DNA of 64,000 bases, taken from NCBI GenBank assembly GCA_029449245.1, contig JANATF010000003.1:1798001-1862000 (forward strand), given 5' to 3'. The stretch's first letter is position 1; every line of letters begins with the position of its first letter. The notes under the pieces were generated by a model, which ran no database searches, had not been told where the DNA came from, and saw only the letters and a list, made by a program, of their open reading frames with translations. The position numbers and the translations under genes were made by a program. Source of the DNA: Mortierella alpina (Eukaryota > Mortierellomycota > Mortierellomycetes > Mortierellales > Mortierellaceae). Below, piece after piece: positions 22,772 through 35,211 of the stretch.

Positions 22772-25700
22772 TTAGTCTGCCTTAACGAAAACAAGGGCAG
22801 TGCGACAGGGGATATAGATCTGAATGTACTGATCACGGCCGCACCAGGGTTCGGGTGAAGAAAAGTACCGGCTTTCGGCGCTGACGCGAGCATGTCCTCC
22901 GAAACGCCCCTCGTCCGAATTGAGCAGAATCTTGTACTGTCCTGGTTCAGGAACTCCGATACGGTAATCGGTGAAGGACTTTGTAGAGTTGAAATTGAAG
23001 ACAAACACAGCGCCTGCTCGATCAAATGTCAGGATCTTGTCACCTTCGTGCTTGAGTGATATGAAAGCCTGCGTTCGGTTCATAGCAAAAATAAAAACAA
23101 ACAGAAAAGTGTTATTTACAAGTTATGGATACTCAACGATAACGAGGTTTGCGAAAATCTCTTTCTTCTTCGTTTACGGATTTTTTTCTTTACCTGAGAA
23201 GCTGCGAGCCATCCAACTTGCTCCTCGGCCTGGTTCATGGCACCATCAAAGTCATTCAGGAACTTGTATCGTAGCAACTCATCATCGACCACGTTCCATT
23301 GCCGACGCGCATAGTGGAAAGATGAGTCGTTGCCTGCACGAGGGAAGTCGAGCCACTCTGGGTGACCAAACTCATTTCCGATGAAGTTGAGGTACCCTTC
23401 GCCTCCAAGGGCATGCGTCACCAGTCTAAATCAGATCCATAAAACAAAGATGATAAGGATGTAAGTGGATGGCCACTGAAAGTAAATATGATACATTGCT
23501 ACATGTTGTTCTTATCAAATGGGATCTCAGGACTCTCTTTTACCTGATCATTTTGTGCAAAGAAAGACCCCTGTCGATGATGGGTGTGAGCTCGGTCAAG
23601 ACACTCATGTGCGTGTACATTTCCTTATCCATGAGCCAGAAAGCGATGGTCTTGTCGCCCACCAATGCCTGATCGTGCGACTCGCAGTAGGCAATGGATG
23701 GTTCCTATAATGGATTGTTACCCAGATGAGTCTCAATCAATCAAGTGTACAAAAAAAGCTAATCTCAGCGCTTTCTGGAGTAATAGCTCCGGCACGTACC
23801 ATGTGTCGTCTGTTGGTAAGAGTGAAAACAATGTTGCCCATGTCCCATTCATCGTCCGCCTTTTCTTTGAGCAGTTTGATCCACATGTCGGGGATGGCCA
23901 TGGACAGGCGGTAGTCGAAACCAATACCGCCTTCCGAGACAGGTCGACAGAGTGTTGGCATACCAGAAACATCTGCGGGCGGTCATAATTAGATGAGGTG
24001 AGGTGAGTTGTGTTTTCCTCTTCCACTTAGGTATCTACATGAATGTCACCATTGTAACCTCAGACAACGACATACCTTCTGCAATGGTGATGCAATTGGG
24101 ATACATCTTATGGAGCATGTCGTTCGCGATCATTAGATACACAACGGCCTCTGTGTCGACGCCCGCTCCAAAATATTCATGGTAGTTTCCAGAGAAGCCA
24201 AAGCCGATTCCGTGATGAAGGTACATCATACTTGTGACGCCATCAAATCGAAAACCGTCAAAGCCATACTCTTCCATGTAGTAGCGGAGGTTGCTCAAAA
24301 GGAACCGCATAGTCTCATAACTGCCATAGTTGAACAAGCGTGAGTCCCACAGTTCATGGCGACCTTTAGCACCCTCATGAAAGTACTGATGGTCGCTTCC
24401 GTCAAAGTTGTTAAGGCCATCAAGCACGTTCTTGCAGGCGTGAGAATGAACCACATCGAGAAGGACAGTAATGCCGAGCCCGTGAGCTGTATCGATGAGT
24501 TCCTTCAGTTCTTCGGGCGTACCTACGTTATGAGAAACATTATCCAAGAGTAGGTAAGAAAAAAAATATCTATCATCCTTTTTCTAGATGTAAACGGAAT
24601 CTGAGAGATCGAACTTGCCATAGCGGCTGCTGGCAGCAAAGAAACTGGTGACCTGGTAGCCGAACGAGGCGTAGTAGGCGTGCTCCATAATGGCCATCAG
24701 TTGGATGGTGTTGTAGCCCAGCTTCTTGATCCGTGGCAGGACATTGGCTGTAAACTCTGTGAACTGGCCCACGCGTCCTTCCACCGTGGCGATGCCGACT
24801 GTGTAAAGGACGGCCGCAAATGAAAATATGGTATGTTAGGGTCGACTCTCTTTTTGCAGAGGATTTTTTTCTGATGATCTACTTTCTAGTGTCTTGCTCC
24901 CAACATTACCATGAGCCTCGTACACCTTGAGACTTTTCGGCTTTGGGGGAGCCTTGTTCTTCCATGTGTACTTTTGTGGTGGGTTCCAGAACACAGCGTC
25001 GTAGTCGGGCGAGACGCTCAGATCCTGCGTGACGCGAGTAATCCATGCTGGCAAGCGGTCGATGCGGGTCCCGTCTGGTTTGATCATCGTAATCTTTATC
25101 ATGAGGGAGTGAAAATGGGCGTATGAGATAAACATCCAAATCAGAAACGAACACAGGTGCAACGGTCATTACGATGCCTTGTAAGAGAGTTTCTTCGTAC
25201 TTTGACTTTTGAGTTGTGAGCGATGGCTGGTGTGCCGTCTGAATTGTTGGGCAAAAAGATCTCAAAGACCCCAAACTCGTCCTTCGTCATCTCATGACTG
25301 GATGGATTCCACTGATCTAAAGGGAAGGAACACAAGGGCACACGACAACATTCATGTTGGGAGGAGCGCGTCAAGTTAGAGAGTGTATCGACGGACATCT
25401 GGTAACAACTTGTCGCAAAAGCAGGAAACCATGATCATCGTCATCGTCATCGTCATCGTCTTCATGCTCAGCAGTGTGCCACGTACTAAAGTCACCAAAG
25501 AGAAACGCCCTGGTCGCGTTGGGGGCCCATTCGCGATAGGTGATTCCTGTGTCCGAGATCTGGAATCCAAAGCGTTCGTATCCCCGAGTGAACTTTTCGT
25601 ATCCGCCTTCCTTATCGATGGTTTCTCTCCAGGCCTTGTAGCCGGCATATCTGAAAAAGTTGTTTTTTTGATCATAATGACGGCAGAGGCCGGAGTGGTC

Positions 25701-25901
25701 AATTTGCTACTCTCTGGTGTGCTCACTATTTTTCTTCTTTACAAAGCAGACAATAGCGAGGTGCTATCGGCGGGGCGTTCTGTACCTCTCTTGAAGGGCA
25801 GTTTTATATGGGGCCAGCCAAGGGTCGAGCTGGATAACGCCGGTGCCATCCTCCAGCGAGGTAGCTGCAGCGCCGGTTGTGACTTTACTTTCTGTCGTCA
25901 T
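22772..25901 (-). CDS. GLC3: 1,4-alpha-glucan (glycogen) branching enzyme
   Basis: Ten exons: 25901-25786, 25650-25487, 25316-25201, 25093-24910, 24798-24619, 24522-24076, 23972-23800, 23704-23544, 23425-23194, 23068-22772. They encode 689 residues, typical of eukaryotic GBE. A CBM48-like N-terminal domain ([19 protein letters not shown]) precedes the GH13 barrel. Barrel motifs are DVVHSH, GFRFDGV (nucleophile Asp347), TIAED (acid/base Glu402) and ESHDQALVG (third Asp), with GNEFGHPEW near the end of the barrel. The enzyme cuts alpha-1,4 chains and re-attaches them by alpha-1,6 bonds in the cytosol. The intron after exon 5 appears to begin with GC: the donor G|GCAAGT at 24618 is the only choice that yields the conserved SRYGTPEEL. 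The start was chosen at MTTESKV. Confidence 0.95.
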
Positions 25902-26393
25902 AGTGAAACGAGTGGGAGGGACGCAGTGGAGTAGGGGGATGCACAAAGGATGGAATGGTAAACGAGTTCGCAGAAAGGGAGGGTGTGAGAGAGCAAAGCG
26001 GCGAGAGGGGTGGCGATGAGATTGAGGAGGAGAAGAATGAAATGTGTCGAGACAAAAGAAGAGGATTCGAGGCAGGCATGCAGAAACTTCTTATCGCTTG
26101 TGTCCGCCTGCTCCTCCCTGTGCCACTATGGCCCAAGGCGTGAGACATTTTGCACCTGCAAAAAAAAATTAAGCTTCGTGGACAATCATTTGCTTATCAA
26201 GGTTGCTCTGTGTTCTGTTGTATTGCTTGATGCTTTGCTTGCTCTGTGCGGAGGAATAATGAAAAGAAAAAAAAAGTATATACACATTCTGCCAAAGTTC
26301 AGTAGCGAAAAGAAAGAAAGAAAGAAGGAAATTCTCGGAGATACACGATCTTCCTTGAGCATGGCCAATGCTCGGTTCTCCATTTACATATCG
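25902..26393. promoter_or_regulatory. Upstream region of the branching-enzyme gene
   Basis: About 490 bp between two minus-strand genes. It is pyrimidine-rich on the minus strand near the start codon. No coding exon was recognised. Confidence 0.35.
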
Positions 26394-28778
26394 ACCACCA
26401 CGAAATCATCATCATCCGATTCCTGTGCGGTCTTTTCCTTCTCTGCCTTCTCCTGTTGCTGCACAGCCTCGGCGCTTTCACAGTGCTCCGTAGTCTTCTC
26501 GGCAGCAGCAATGTCTGCCTTAGCGGTGGTCGCCTCAACCACGACACTGAAGTAAATAATATATAAGATCAGCTACGTCCTTATGTTCGTCAAAGAGCAG
26601 ATATGATATCGCGCAGAACTACTTACTCGCACCAGACGCGGTGACCGAAACGCTCGCCTGAGGTTGGCGAAACCAAGCGCCAGTATCTATTAAGCAACAT
26701 GTGAGGTATAAGTAATACGGATGGCTTTTCATAAGGTAAATGAAATAACATGGCTGCATTATCCATTCATCCTCCACATACGAAATGTAGCGGCCAGGAG
26801 TGGAGGGTGTCTTGAGAGGCATCGATATGCAGACGTATTCGTTGATTCTTCCCTGTGGAACAATGGCTTCGGGTGTCTTTGCGTCCATATCTTCGTCCAC
26901 AAACATTCGGTCGCCACCAACAAACTGCAGTACCACTCCCTCGGGCCATACGTCAGGCCCAGGATTTGTCATCTGCCAGACCTTTACGAATTGGGTACCG
27001 GGGGCAAGCACCGCGCCATCTTTGTGAGTGATATCTTTCACAAAGGCCGCGCTTAAGGTCTCCTGGGGCGATCTGTGAATAGCGAAGGTAACGATATTTA
27101 GTCGCCATAATACTATTTGTTTCTTCCAAGGTACACATGAATTTGCAAACACATACTGAGGCTGGGGCTTTACGATGACAGTCTGAGGCGCGACATCATG
27201 ATCGCGTGCGAATTTTGCAGCTGCCGGGCAGGTCTGTCCCGTCTGCTGCGGGTGAGAGCATACGTTTCTACCCCATCCTTTCTGGTACAAGTTGGGGAGC
27301 AAAGGCGCCGGACTGGTAAGACGCATGGAGATGGGATTACGGATTTTGAGGAAGACATGGCTGGGGTCATGGATCGGCTCTGGAAGCGCCTCACAGTTGC
27401 CGCAGAGGTCATAGTCGGGGCAGTTGCCACACTAAAGAGAGGTAGTGGCGTGAGAAGGCTGAGCGTTAATCAAATTGCGGCTAATGACCATTGCCGCTGA
27501 AAATAGAGATTAGGCATTGTATCACCAGTCACCTTATAGCGAACGCCATAAATGTCGTTGTTGCAGCCATCACAGACGACACCGTACTGGGGCGTTTGGT
27601 CGACCTTGACGGTAATTTGGTCTGGGTGAGAGATAGGAATGAAAGTGTGGCCTTTATGGTGGACCTCGGCCAGTGACAAACATCCCTGGCAGAGGTCGTA
27701 ATCTGGGCACTGGAAGCACTTGTGTCTCACGCCCACAATTGGGCTCAAGCACACGTCGCACGAGGCTCGATGACGAACCGCCTCATGGGCGCGTAGACGG
27801 ATGCACAACGATGGATGTGAGGATCGCTCGGAATCGCTATCGGGCTTTACAATGGCTCTAAAAGTGTGATTCGGGTGTCGCGTGCTGGCGAGGCAACGAC
27901 AGGCATGGCAAAGGTCAAAGTTGTCACAATCTTGACACTTCCAACGGGTCCCACGGATAGTGCTCATGCAGTGGTCGCAGTACACATTCAAATGGACCGC
28001 TAAACAACACAGTGAGGGATATTCATCATCAGTACCAAAAATGGGGTGTTTTCAAGTATATACATGTACACAAAATTCAACACTCACCCTCCATTTCCTT
28101 TTCGGCCGAGAGCGCTTCTTTGTCGGTAGGAGTGCTGCTAGGCTCAGCAGGGGCTCCCCGTTTGCCGGGTTCAGAGAAAGGGGCGTTGTTCTCACACATC
28201 GCATTGTACTCGGGAAGGTCATCTTTGGCGGCATATCCGCACTCGGCCAGGAAGAGGTCCTTGAGTTTCTTGGTAGCATGAAGAACATCATCCCTCTTGT
28301 CGACAGGAGCTTCTGGAAAGTTCAACAGTCGCAAGACGTCAGACTCTTGGCGGCATACTGTGACGCATAGCATTGATTCGAGAAATACATACCAGGTTCA
28401 GGGTTGTAGGGCTCGACGTCGAGGCGGATTACCATGATGGTGTCAGTTGGCTGAGGTAGCGCACTGAAAATCAAGATGGCTTCAATGACATCGTTATCGC
28501 TCTTGATAGACTTGCGGACTCCTTTCTCGTCTTCGTAGGAGATTGACATGCGAGACTGGTTGAACAAAGAGCAAATCTAGAGGTGTCTTCCCAAGTTCCA
28601 GCGGGTGAGTTAATTATGCTGGGTGTTGCCAGATAAAGACGCAGCGTGCACTAACCTTTTCATGAAGAGCCTCAAAGGAGATCTTTGCGACATCCTGCTG
28701 GAGATTGTCTAGGTGGATGTTGGCGAGCGTGAAGCGTCTAAACTCCGACAAGAAAGTCGCCTTGACAACGCAGAACAT
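26394..28778 (-). CDS. NBR1: NBR1-like selective autophagy receptor (PB1, three ZZ fingers, FW domain, C-terminal AIM)
   Basis: Eight exons: 28778-28656, 28576-28393, 28312-28088, 27999-27533, 27431-27157, 27072-26782, 26696-26627, 26546-26394. They encode 595 residues. An N-terminal PB1-like domain (about residues 1-85) has basic residues in VKATFLSEFRRF and an acidic YEDEKG...SDNDV patch. Three ZZ zinc fingers follow, each with paired CxxC motifs and the D-[FY]-D-L-C core: NFDLC, DYDLC and DYDLC. Next is the four-tryptophan FW domain (FVKVW, VWPEG, YWRLVSP, HRVWC), the NBR1 hallmark. The protein ends ESDDDDFVVVDM, in which acidic residues precede F-V-V-V, a textbook Atg8-interacting motif. 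No UBA domain is visible. It would link cargo to Atg8 on autophagosomes or, as in fission yeast, deliver hydrolases to the vacuole. Confidence 0.92.
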
Positions 28779-29197
28779 ATCTCAACAGAGCGAGGTGAAT
28801 GAAGAAGGTGGAGGAAATTGCTTGACGCTGTGAACAGCTGGTTAGGATCCCAAGGCGCTATGGATAGTATCAGGACGAAGAATATGAAGTAGAGAATATG
28901 AGGTAGAAAGAGCGTTGAATCTGCGGCTGTCAGTGTTGAAATGGTGAAAAGGCGAATTTGGGCGAAGAGAAAAGGGTGAAGAAAGAAAAGACCTCAACAG
29001 TGGAGAGTTCTCTCGCCCAATGGACACCGAGTAGAGAGGAAAAAAAAGAAACGCCTTAAGTCACATGATTGTCATCTCTGCTCTATGAGAGTGCGCCGCG
29101 CCACTCTGATCTCTTCTCCATCTCTGTCTCCACTCCCTGACTTTGCCTTTGCATACATCAACACTTGTTCTCCATCCTTCTACTGTAGTCTCTCAAG
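28779..29197. promoter_or_regulatory. Bidirectional promoter, NBR1 / PRP22
   Basis: A 419-bp gap between divergent starts. It has a run of A at about 29038-29048 and a C/T-rich stretch leading into the PRP22 ATG. No other feature is seen. Confidence 0.45.
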
Positions 29198-32100
29198 ATG
29201 GATCTGGAACAGTTCGAGGTCCTGGAACTAGTCAACAAGATTCGCAATGAACTGTTGAACCATACTGGCATCGATGACAGGACTGTCGGTAGGTCCTTTG
29301 GCATTGACTTTGTGCCATCCATTGCGTATCATAGACGCTTGAGGCCACCCATATTTACAATAGGTTTTGCTTCCTTCTTTCTAGCCGAGTTTATCATTGA
29401 TATGCATGAGAGCTCGCCTGACTATGCAACGTTCAAGAGGAACATGCAGGAAACAGGAGACTTTTCGGATTCATTCATCGGCAATATTGATCGACTGATC
29501 AAGACTATGCACCCCAACCATAAAAAAGCAGCAGAGTCTGCACCAGTGGACAAGACTGCTGTTGCAGATGAGAAGGCACATCGTTTCCCTGGACTGGCTA
29601 TTCCCGATAATACTGAGCGGATAAGCGAGGTAAAGGCGCTATTCATTTGCTTATCCATTCAAAGGAACCTGCTCCAGTGACTTGATACTCATACGTTATG
29701 TGCCGTTGCATGTTTAAACAATAGTTTGACAAGGATCTGAAAAAGGATAAAAAGACGGCCATAGATGACTTCATGTCTGAATTCGAGAGTATGGCTGAGT
29801 CCGTCAAACAGGAGACCAGGAAACGAGACAGGAGTAGGAGTCCATCACCCAGGCGCAGACACCGCTCACGATCGAGAGACGGGTACAGGCGTGGACGCAG
29901 CCGTAGCAGAAGCCCCTCTCGACGGGACGGTGGAAGACGGTTTGAGGGCTCACGGTCGACAGTGGACGATGCTCCCATTCTCTACAAGATATACAACGGC
30001 AGAGTCTCTAGTACAAAGCCCTTTGGTGCCTTTGTTACACTAGAGGGCGTTAAAGGAAAAGCAGAGGGAATGGTTCATATCGGAATGCTTGCTGCTGGAC
30101 GAGTCAACGAGGTCTCCGAGGTTGTCAAACGAAATGACAGTGTCAAGGTCAAGGTCATGTCCGTGACATCAACCAGACTATCGCTCTCCATGAAGGATGT
30201 CGATCAAAAGACGGGCAAGGACCTCTCACCACACCTGCGCATCAGGACAGAGGAGGAGATGGCGCGAGATGCAGCTCGGAACCCAGACCGACCTTCCTCG
30301 AGCACAGTACCTATCATTGAGGATGACGAGCCCAAATCGTCAAAGCTCAAGCGCATGTCCTCGCCCGAGCGATTTGAAATCAAGCAGCTGATTGCCTCCG
30401 GAGTTCTCGACCCCGCTGACCACCCCGATTTCGACGAGGATTACGGAATGATTGATAACATGGAGGCAGAGGAGGAGCTGGATATTGAGATCTGTGACGA
30501 TGAGCCCCTGTTCCTTAAAGGACAGGCCCGCCATGCGCTAGATTTGAGTCCTATCAAGGTCGTGAAGGCTCCAGATGGTACTATGAATCGCGCTGCTTTG
30601 TCAGGAGCAGCTCTGGCCAAGGAGCGAAAGGAGCTTCGTCAGTCCGAAGTGAACGCAGAATACGATTCGGTGCCAAAGGACATCAACAAGCCTTGGCTGG
30701 ACCCTATGCCCGAGCCTGGAGAGCGAAACTTTGCACAGGACCTCCGAGGAAGTGCAGCTAGCGGAAAGGCTGGCCAGCTGCCTGAATGGAAGGCCAATAC
30801 CTTTGGCAAAGCAACAACGTATGGTAGGATCACGGACCTCAGTATCCAGCAGCAGAGAGAGTCCCTGCCTATCTACAAACTTCGCAAACAGTTGGTGGAT
30901 GCCGTAAAAGATAATCAAATTCTGGTTGTTGTTGGTGACACAGGATCAGGAAAGACGACGCAGATGACGCAGTACCTTGCAGAGGAAGGATTTGCCAATT
31001 ACGGCAAAATTGGATGTACGCAGCCTCGTCGTGTAGCCGCTGTGTCGGTAGCTAAGCGCGTGGCCGAAGAGGTTGGATGTCGTATTGGTCAGGAAGTCGG
31101 TTATACGATTCGTTTTGAGGATTGCACGAGCCCAGAAACCAGGATCAAGTACATGACGGACGGAATGTTGATGAGAGAGAGTCTTGTTGACTCGACCATG
31201 TCTCAGTATTCGGTCATTATTCTGGACGAAGCCCACGAGCGTACGGTCAGCACGGATGTCCTTTTCGGACTCTTGAAGCAGGCCTGCAGGAAGAGAAAGG
31301 ACCTCAAGATCATTGTCACCTCGGCAACTCTGGACGCAGAAAAGTTCTCGACCTATTTCTTCGACTGTCCCATTTTCACTATTCCTGGACGAACTTATCC
31401 TGTCGAAATCTTGTACACCAAGGACCCAGAGTCGGACTATCTTGATGCTTCGTTGATCACCGTCATGCAGATTCATCTGTCCGAGCCCGCTGGAGATATT
31501 TTGTTGTTCTTGACAGGTCAGGAAGAGATTGACACGGCCTCGGAGATTTTATACGAGCGCATGAAGGCGCTAGGGCCGATGGTCCCCGAGTTGATCATCC
31601 TACCAGTGTACAGTGCTCTACCATCCGAGATGCAGTCCAGGATTTTTGACCCTACTCCTCCAGGTGCTCGTAAGGTTGTCATTGCCACCAACGTTGCCGA
31701 GACGAGTATCACTATTGACGGCGTGTACTATGTCGTGGATCCTGGATTTGTCAAGCAGAACGCATACGATGCCAAGCTCGGTATGGATTCTCTCATTGTG
31801 ACCCCGATCTCGCAGGCTCAGGCTCGCCAGCGATCTGGTCGTGCCGGACGAACTGGACCAGGAAAGTGTTATAGGCTGTATACGGAAGCAGCCTACCGAA
31901 ACGAGATGATGCCCAACCCGGTGCCTGAGATCCAACGCACCAACCTCTCGATGATCGTGCTGACACTGAAGGCCATGGGTATCAACGATCTGATCAACTT
32001 TGACTTTATGGACCCTCCGCCCGTTCAAACCCTCCTGACGGCCCTGGAGCAATTGTTTGCGCTGTCGGCATTGGACTCTGAGGGACTGTTGACTCGCCTG

Positions 32101-32945
32101 GGACGCAAGATGGCTGTGTTTCCCATGGAGCCACCACTCGCCAAGATGTTGATTTTGTCTGCAGACTTGCAGTGCTCGGAAGAAATTTTGACGATCGTCT
32201 CTATGCTCAGCGTGCAGAATGTGTTCCATCGTCCCAAGGAGAAGCAAGCCCTTGCGGACAGCAAGAAGGCAAAGTTCCACCAACCCGAAGGAGACCATCT
32301 CACGTTGTTGACGGTGTACAATGCGTGGAAGGCGTCAAAGTTTTCCAACCCCTGGTGCTTTGAGAACTTTATCCAAGCACGCAGCATGAAGCGGGCACAG
32401 GATGTGAGGAAGCAGCTCCTCGGCTACATGGATCGTTACAATCAGGATGTGGTCTCTTGCGGCAAGAACTACACCAAAGTAAGGAAAGCGCTTTGTGGTG
32501 GACTCTTCCGCCATGCAGCCAAGAAGGATCCCCAGGAAGGTTACAAGACACTTGTGGAAGGCACCCCTGTGTACATTCACCCAAGCAGTTCTTTATTCAA
32601 CAAGAATCCTGAGTGGTAAGTATCTTCACACGGTCGATCCACAGGCGATTTTTTTTTGTATTACATGAGCAAGATGCCTAACCTTCTGTCTGACTTTGTA
32701 TAAATAGGGTTATATATCACGAATTGGTCATGACGACTAAGGAATACATGCGAGAGGTGACAGCGATTGAGCCAAAGTGGCTCACAGAAGCTGCACCGAC
32801 GTTCTTCAAGGTCGCTGATGCAAACAAGATTTCTCGTCGCAAGCGTCAAGAGAAAATCGAGCCCCTGTTCAACCGGTACGAGAAGCCAAACGAATGGCGT
32901 CTCAGTCGCCTCAAGACCGGGAGCCGTGTCTCACAAACTTTCTAG
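29198..32945 (+). CDS. PRP22: DEAH-box RNA helicase Prp22/DHX8
   Basis: Four exons: 29198-29288, 29385-29629, 29725-32615, 32708-32945. They encode 1154 residues, matching the family. The N-terminal helical domain is followed by a short RS-type stretch ([16 protein letters not shown]), then an S1 RNA-binding domain from about residue 198 ([25 protein letters not shown]). The helicase core has GDTGSGKT (about 516-523), [12 protein letters not shown] (613-616), SAT, and [13 protein letters not shown]. The winged-helix, ratchet and OB domains follow, with [14 protein letters not shown] near the end. The enzyme proofreads exon ligation and releases mRNA from the post-catalytic spliceosome. The S1 domain distinguishes it from Prp2, Prp16 and Prp43. 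Confidence 0.96.
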
Positions 32946-33058
32946 TCTTCACTTTCCTCTGTGTCATATTGCATCGGATCGGTGTCACGTGCGCCACTAC
33001 AATAAAAGACCTGCTTTTCATTCACTCTCAATCTAACTTCAAGCATAATCCATTAATC

Positions 33059-34943
33059 ATGTCAAGCGATCAAGCAGTGCAGGCTGTCATAGCGTATGTT
33101 CCGACATTTGCTGCCCCGCGACATCATTCAGTGCAGTGGGATGCATAACCTCAACAGACAAGGAACCCAGGGGTTGATGGACATTCGATGCTTGGCCCTG
33201 AATTGCTTATATATATTTTTTTTACCTCTTTGTCGTAGACCCATGGAGAAAGCAACCATCGCCTCTGAGCAAAAAGCGGAGCAGATCGGTAATATGCTTT
33301 GCTAGCGCACTTGGGCAAGAGTTGTTTGGTGCCTAACTTGACTCATTGATACTCAATGCTTTGACTTTGCTGATCACAATAATGTAGTCGACCCCTGGAA
33401 CGTGCAGGGAGCCGTTGTAGACGGTAAACAGCTCGGAATCGACTACGACCACCTGATCGAGTCGTTCGGCACCCGCAAGATCGACGAGGATGTGCTGAAG
33501 CGCTTGGAGACCCTGACTGGTCGCAAGCCCCACGTATTTCTTCGTCGCGGCGTGTTCTTTTCTCACCGGTAATCAGGGGATCAAACTGTAGTTGGTGCTC
33601 TTTGATTGATAGAAGTTACGTACCAACATTTGCGTTTGTTGATCGTAGTGAGCTGAGCAGGATCTTGGATCGATATGAGCAAAAGAAGCCCTTCTACCTT
33701 TACACTGGGCGCGGACCCTCTTCGGACAGCATGCATTTGGGACATATGATTCCTTTCTTGTTTTGCCAGTATCTTCAGGAGATTTTCGATTGCCCCTTGG
33801 TCATCCAGCTGACAGGTAAGCATTTGCTAGGACATCCTCGTACTTAACGCTTTCAATTGAGCTGGTGTAGCTGGCCTATGCCATCCTTGATCCAGTCCAG
33901 TATGACACAGAGGGTCGCTCTTGCACTGAAACCTTGCAAGAGCTCATAACAATCTCTAACGTGTTCTGGCGGCGCATTGTTCCTGACATAGACGACGAAA
34001 AGTTTTTGTTCAAGCCCAACTTGAAGTTGGAGGACTGCATCAGATTCTCTAGACAAAACGCAAAGGACATTATTGCCTGCGGGTACAACCCTGAAAAGAC
34101 CTTTATCTTCTCCAACCTTCTTCATGTCGGGTAAGGCACCACCAACGTTGTTCCTTTTTGTTGCGATACCCGTCTGCGGCTAATTTGAGCATCAACAAAA
34201 ATGACTCACTGCATCCTACATCTACTGTTTATATCATTTCACTGTATCTTAGAGGCGCATTCTACCATAACGTCGTGCGCATCTCTCGCTGCATCACTTA
34301 CAGTCAGTCAAAGTCGACGTTTGGATTCAATGAGAGTGACAATGTCGGCAAGTCTCACTTTGTCTCCGTCCAGGCTGCCCCCTCCTTCTCAAACTCGTTC
34401 CCTGCCATCTTTGGCGAACGCAGCGACATCCCCTGCCTCATCCCTTGTGCCATCGATCAGGATCCTTACTTCCGCCTCACGCGTGATGTCGCCCACAAGC
34501 TTAAGTATCCTAAGCCAGCCTTGATCCACGCAAAGTTCTTCCCCGCTCTTCAGGGACCTGGAACCAAGATGAGCGCCTCGGTCGACAGCTCTGCCATTTT
34601 CATGACCGATACGCAGGCTCAGATCAAGAACAAGATCAACCGCCATGCTTTCTCTGGCGGCGGAGCCTCTATGGAGTTGCACAAGGAGCATGGCGGTAAG
34701 CCCGAGGATGATATTCCATTCCAGTACTTGTCGTTCTTTTTGGATGATGACGAGGAGATTGCTGAGTTGGAGAGGACCTACAGGGCCGGAACTCTCTCGA
34801 CGGGTGATCTCAAGAAACGCTGCATTGAAGTCCTCCAGAAGTTTGTGGGTGAATTCCAGGCGCGTAAGAACGCTGTGACGGATGAGGTTTTGGACTATTA
34901 CATGACTCCTCGCTCTATGGGAGTTGATCTTTCGGCTAAGTAG
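33059..34943 (+). CDS. WRS1: Cytosolic tryptophanyl-tRNA synthetase
   Basis: Six exons: 33059-33093, 33239-33288, 33388-33568, 33649-33815, 33992-34130, 34253-34943. They encode 420 residues. Class I signatures are a HIGH-type SMHLGH and the KMSAS loop. VDPWNVQG and the [11 protein letters not shown] helix are typical of eukaryotic cytosolic TrpRS. There is no mitochondrial presequence and no WHEP domain. The enzyme charges tRNA-Trp. It follows PRP22 on the same strand after only 113 bp, with an AATAAA signal near 33000 between them. Confidence 0.95.
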
Positions 34944-35211
34944 AAAAGTGGGTCCGAGAATAAGAAAGACAGGTTGTTTGCGCGAGCGAGAGTGGCATCC
35001 AAGTTTCGATCCATAGATCTCCCAAGCCGGAGTAATACACACATAAGAATAAAAGACAAAAAAAAAATATGCGCATAGCATTTCGCTCTTTTGATATGAG
35101 GTCAAACAATATATGTATATGATCGTTTCTTCGCTTCGTGCTTGCTACCAACATTCTTCCCAGTAACTATTTCCAAAATCCGCTCTTTTCTTCAAAAACC
35201 ACCACCCCTTC

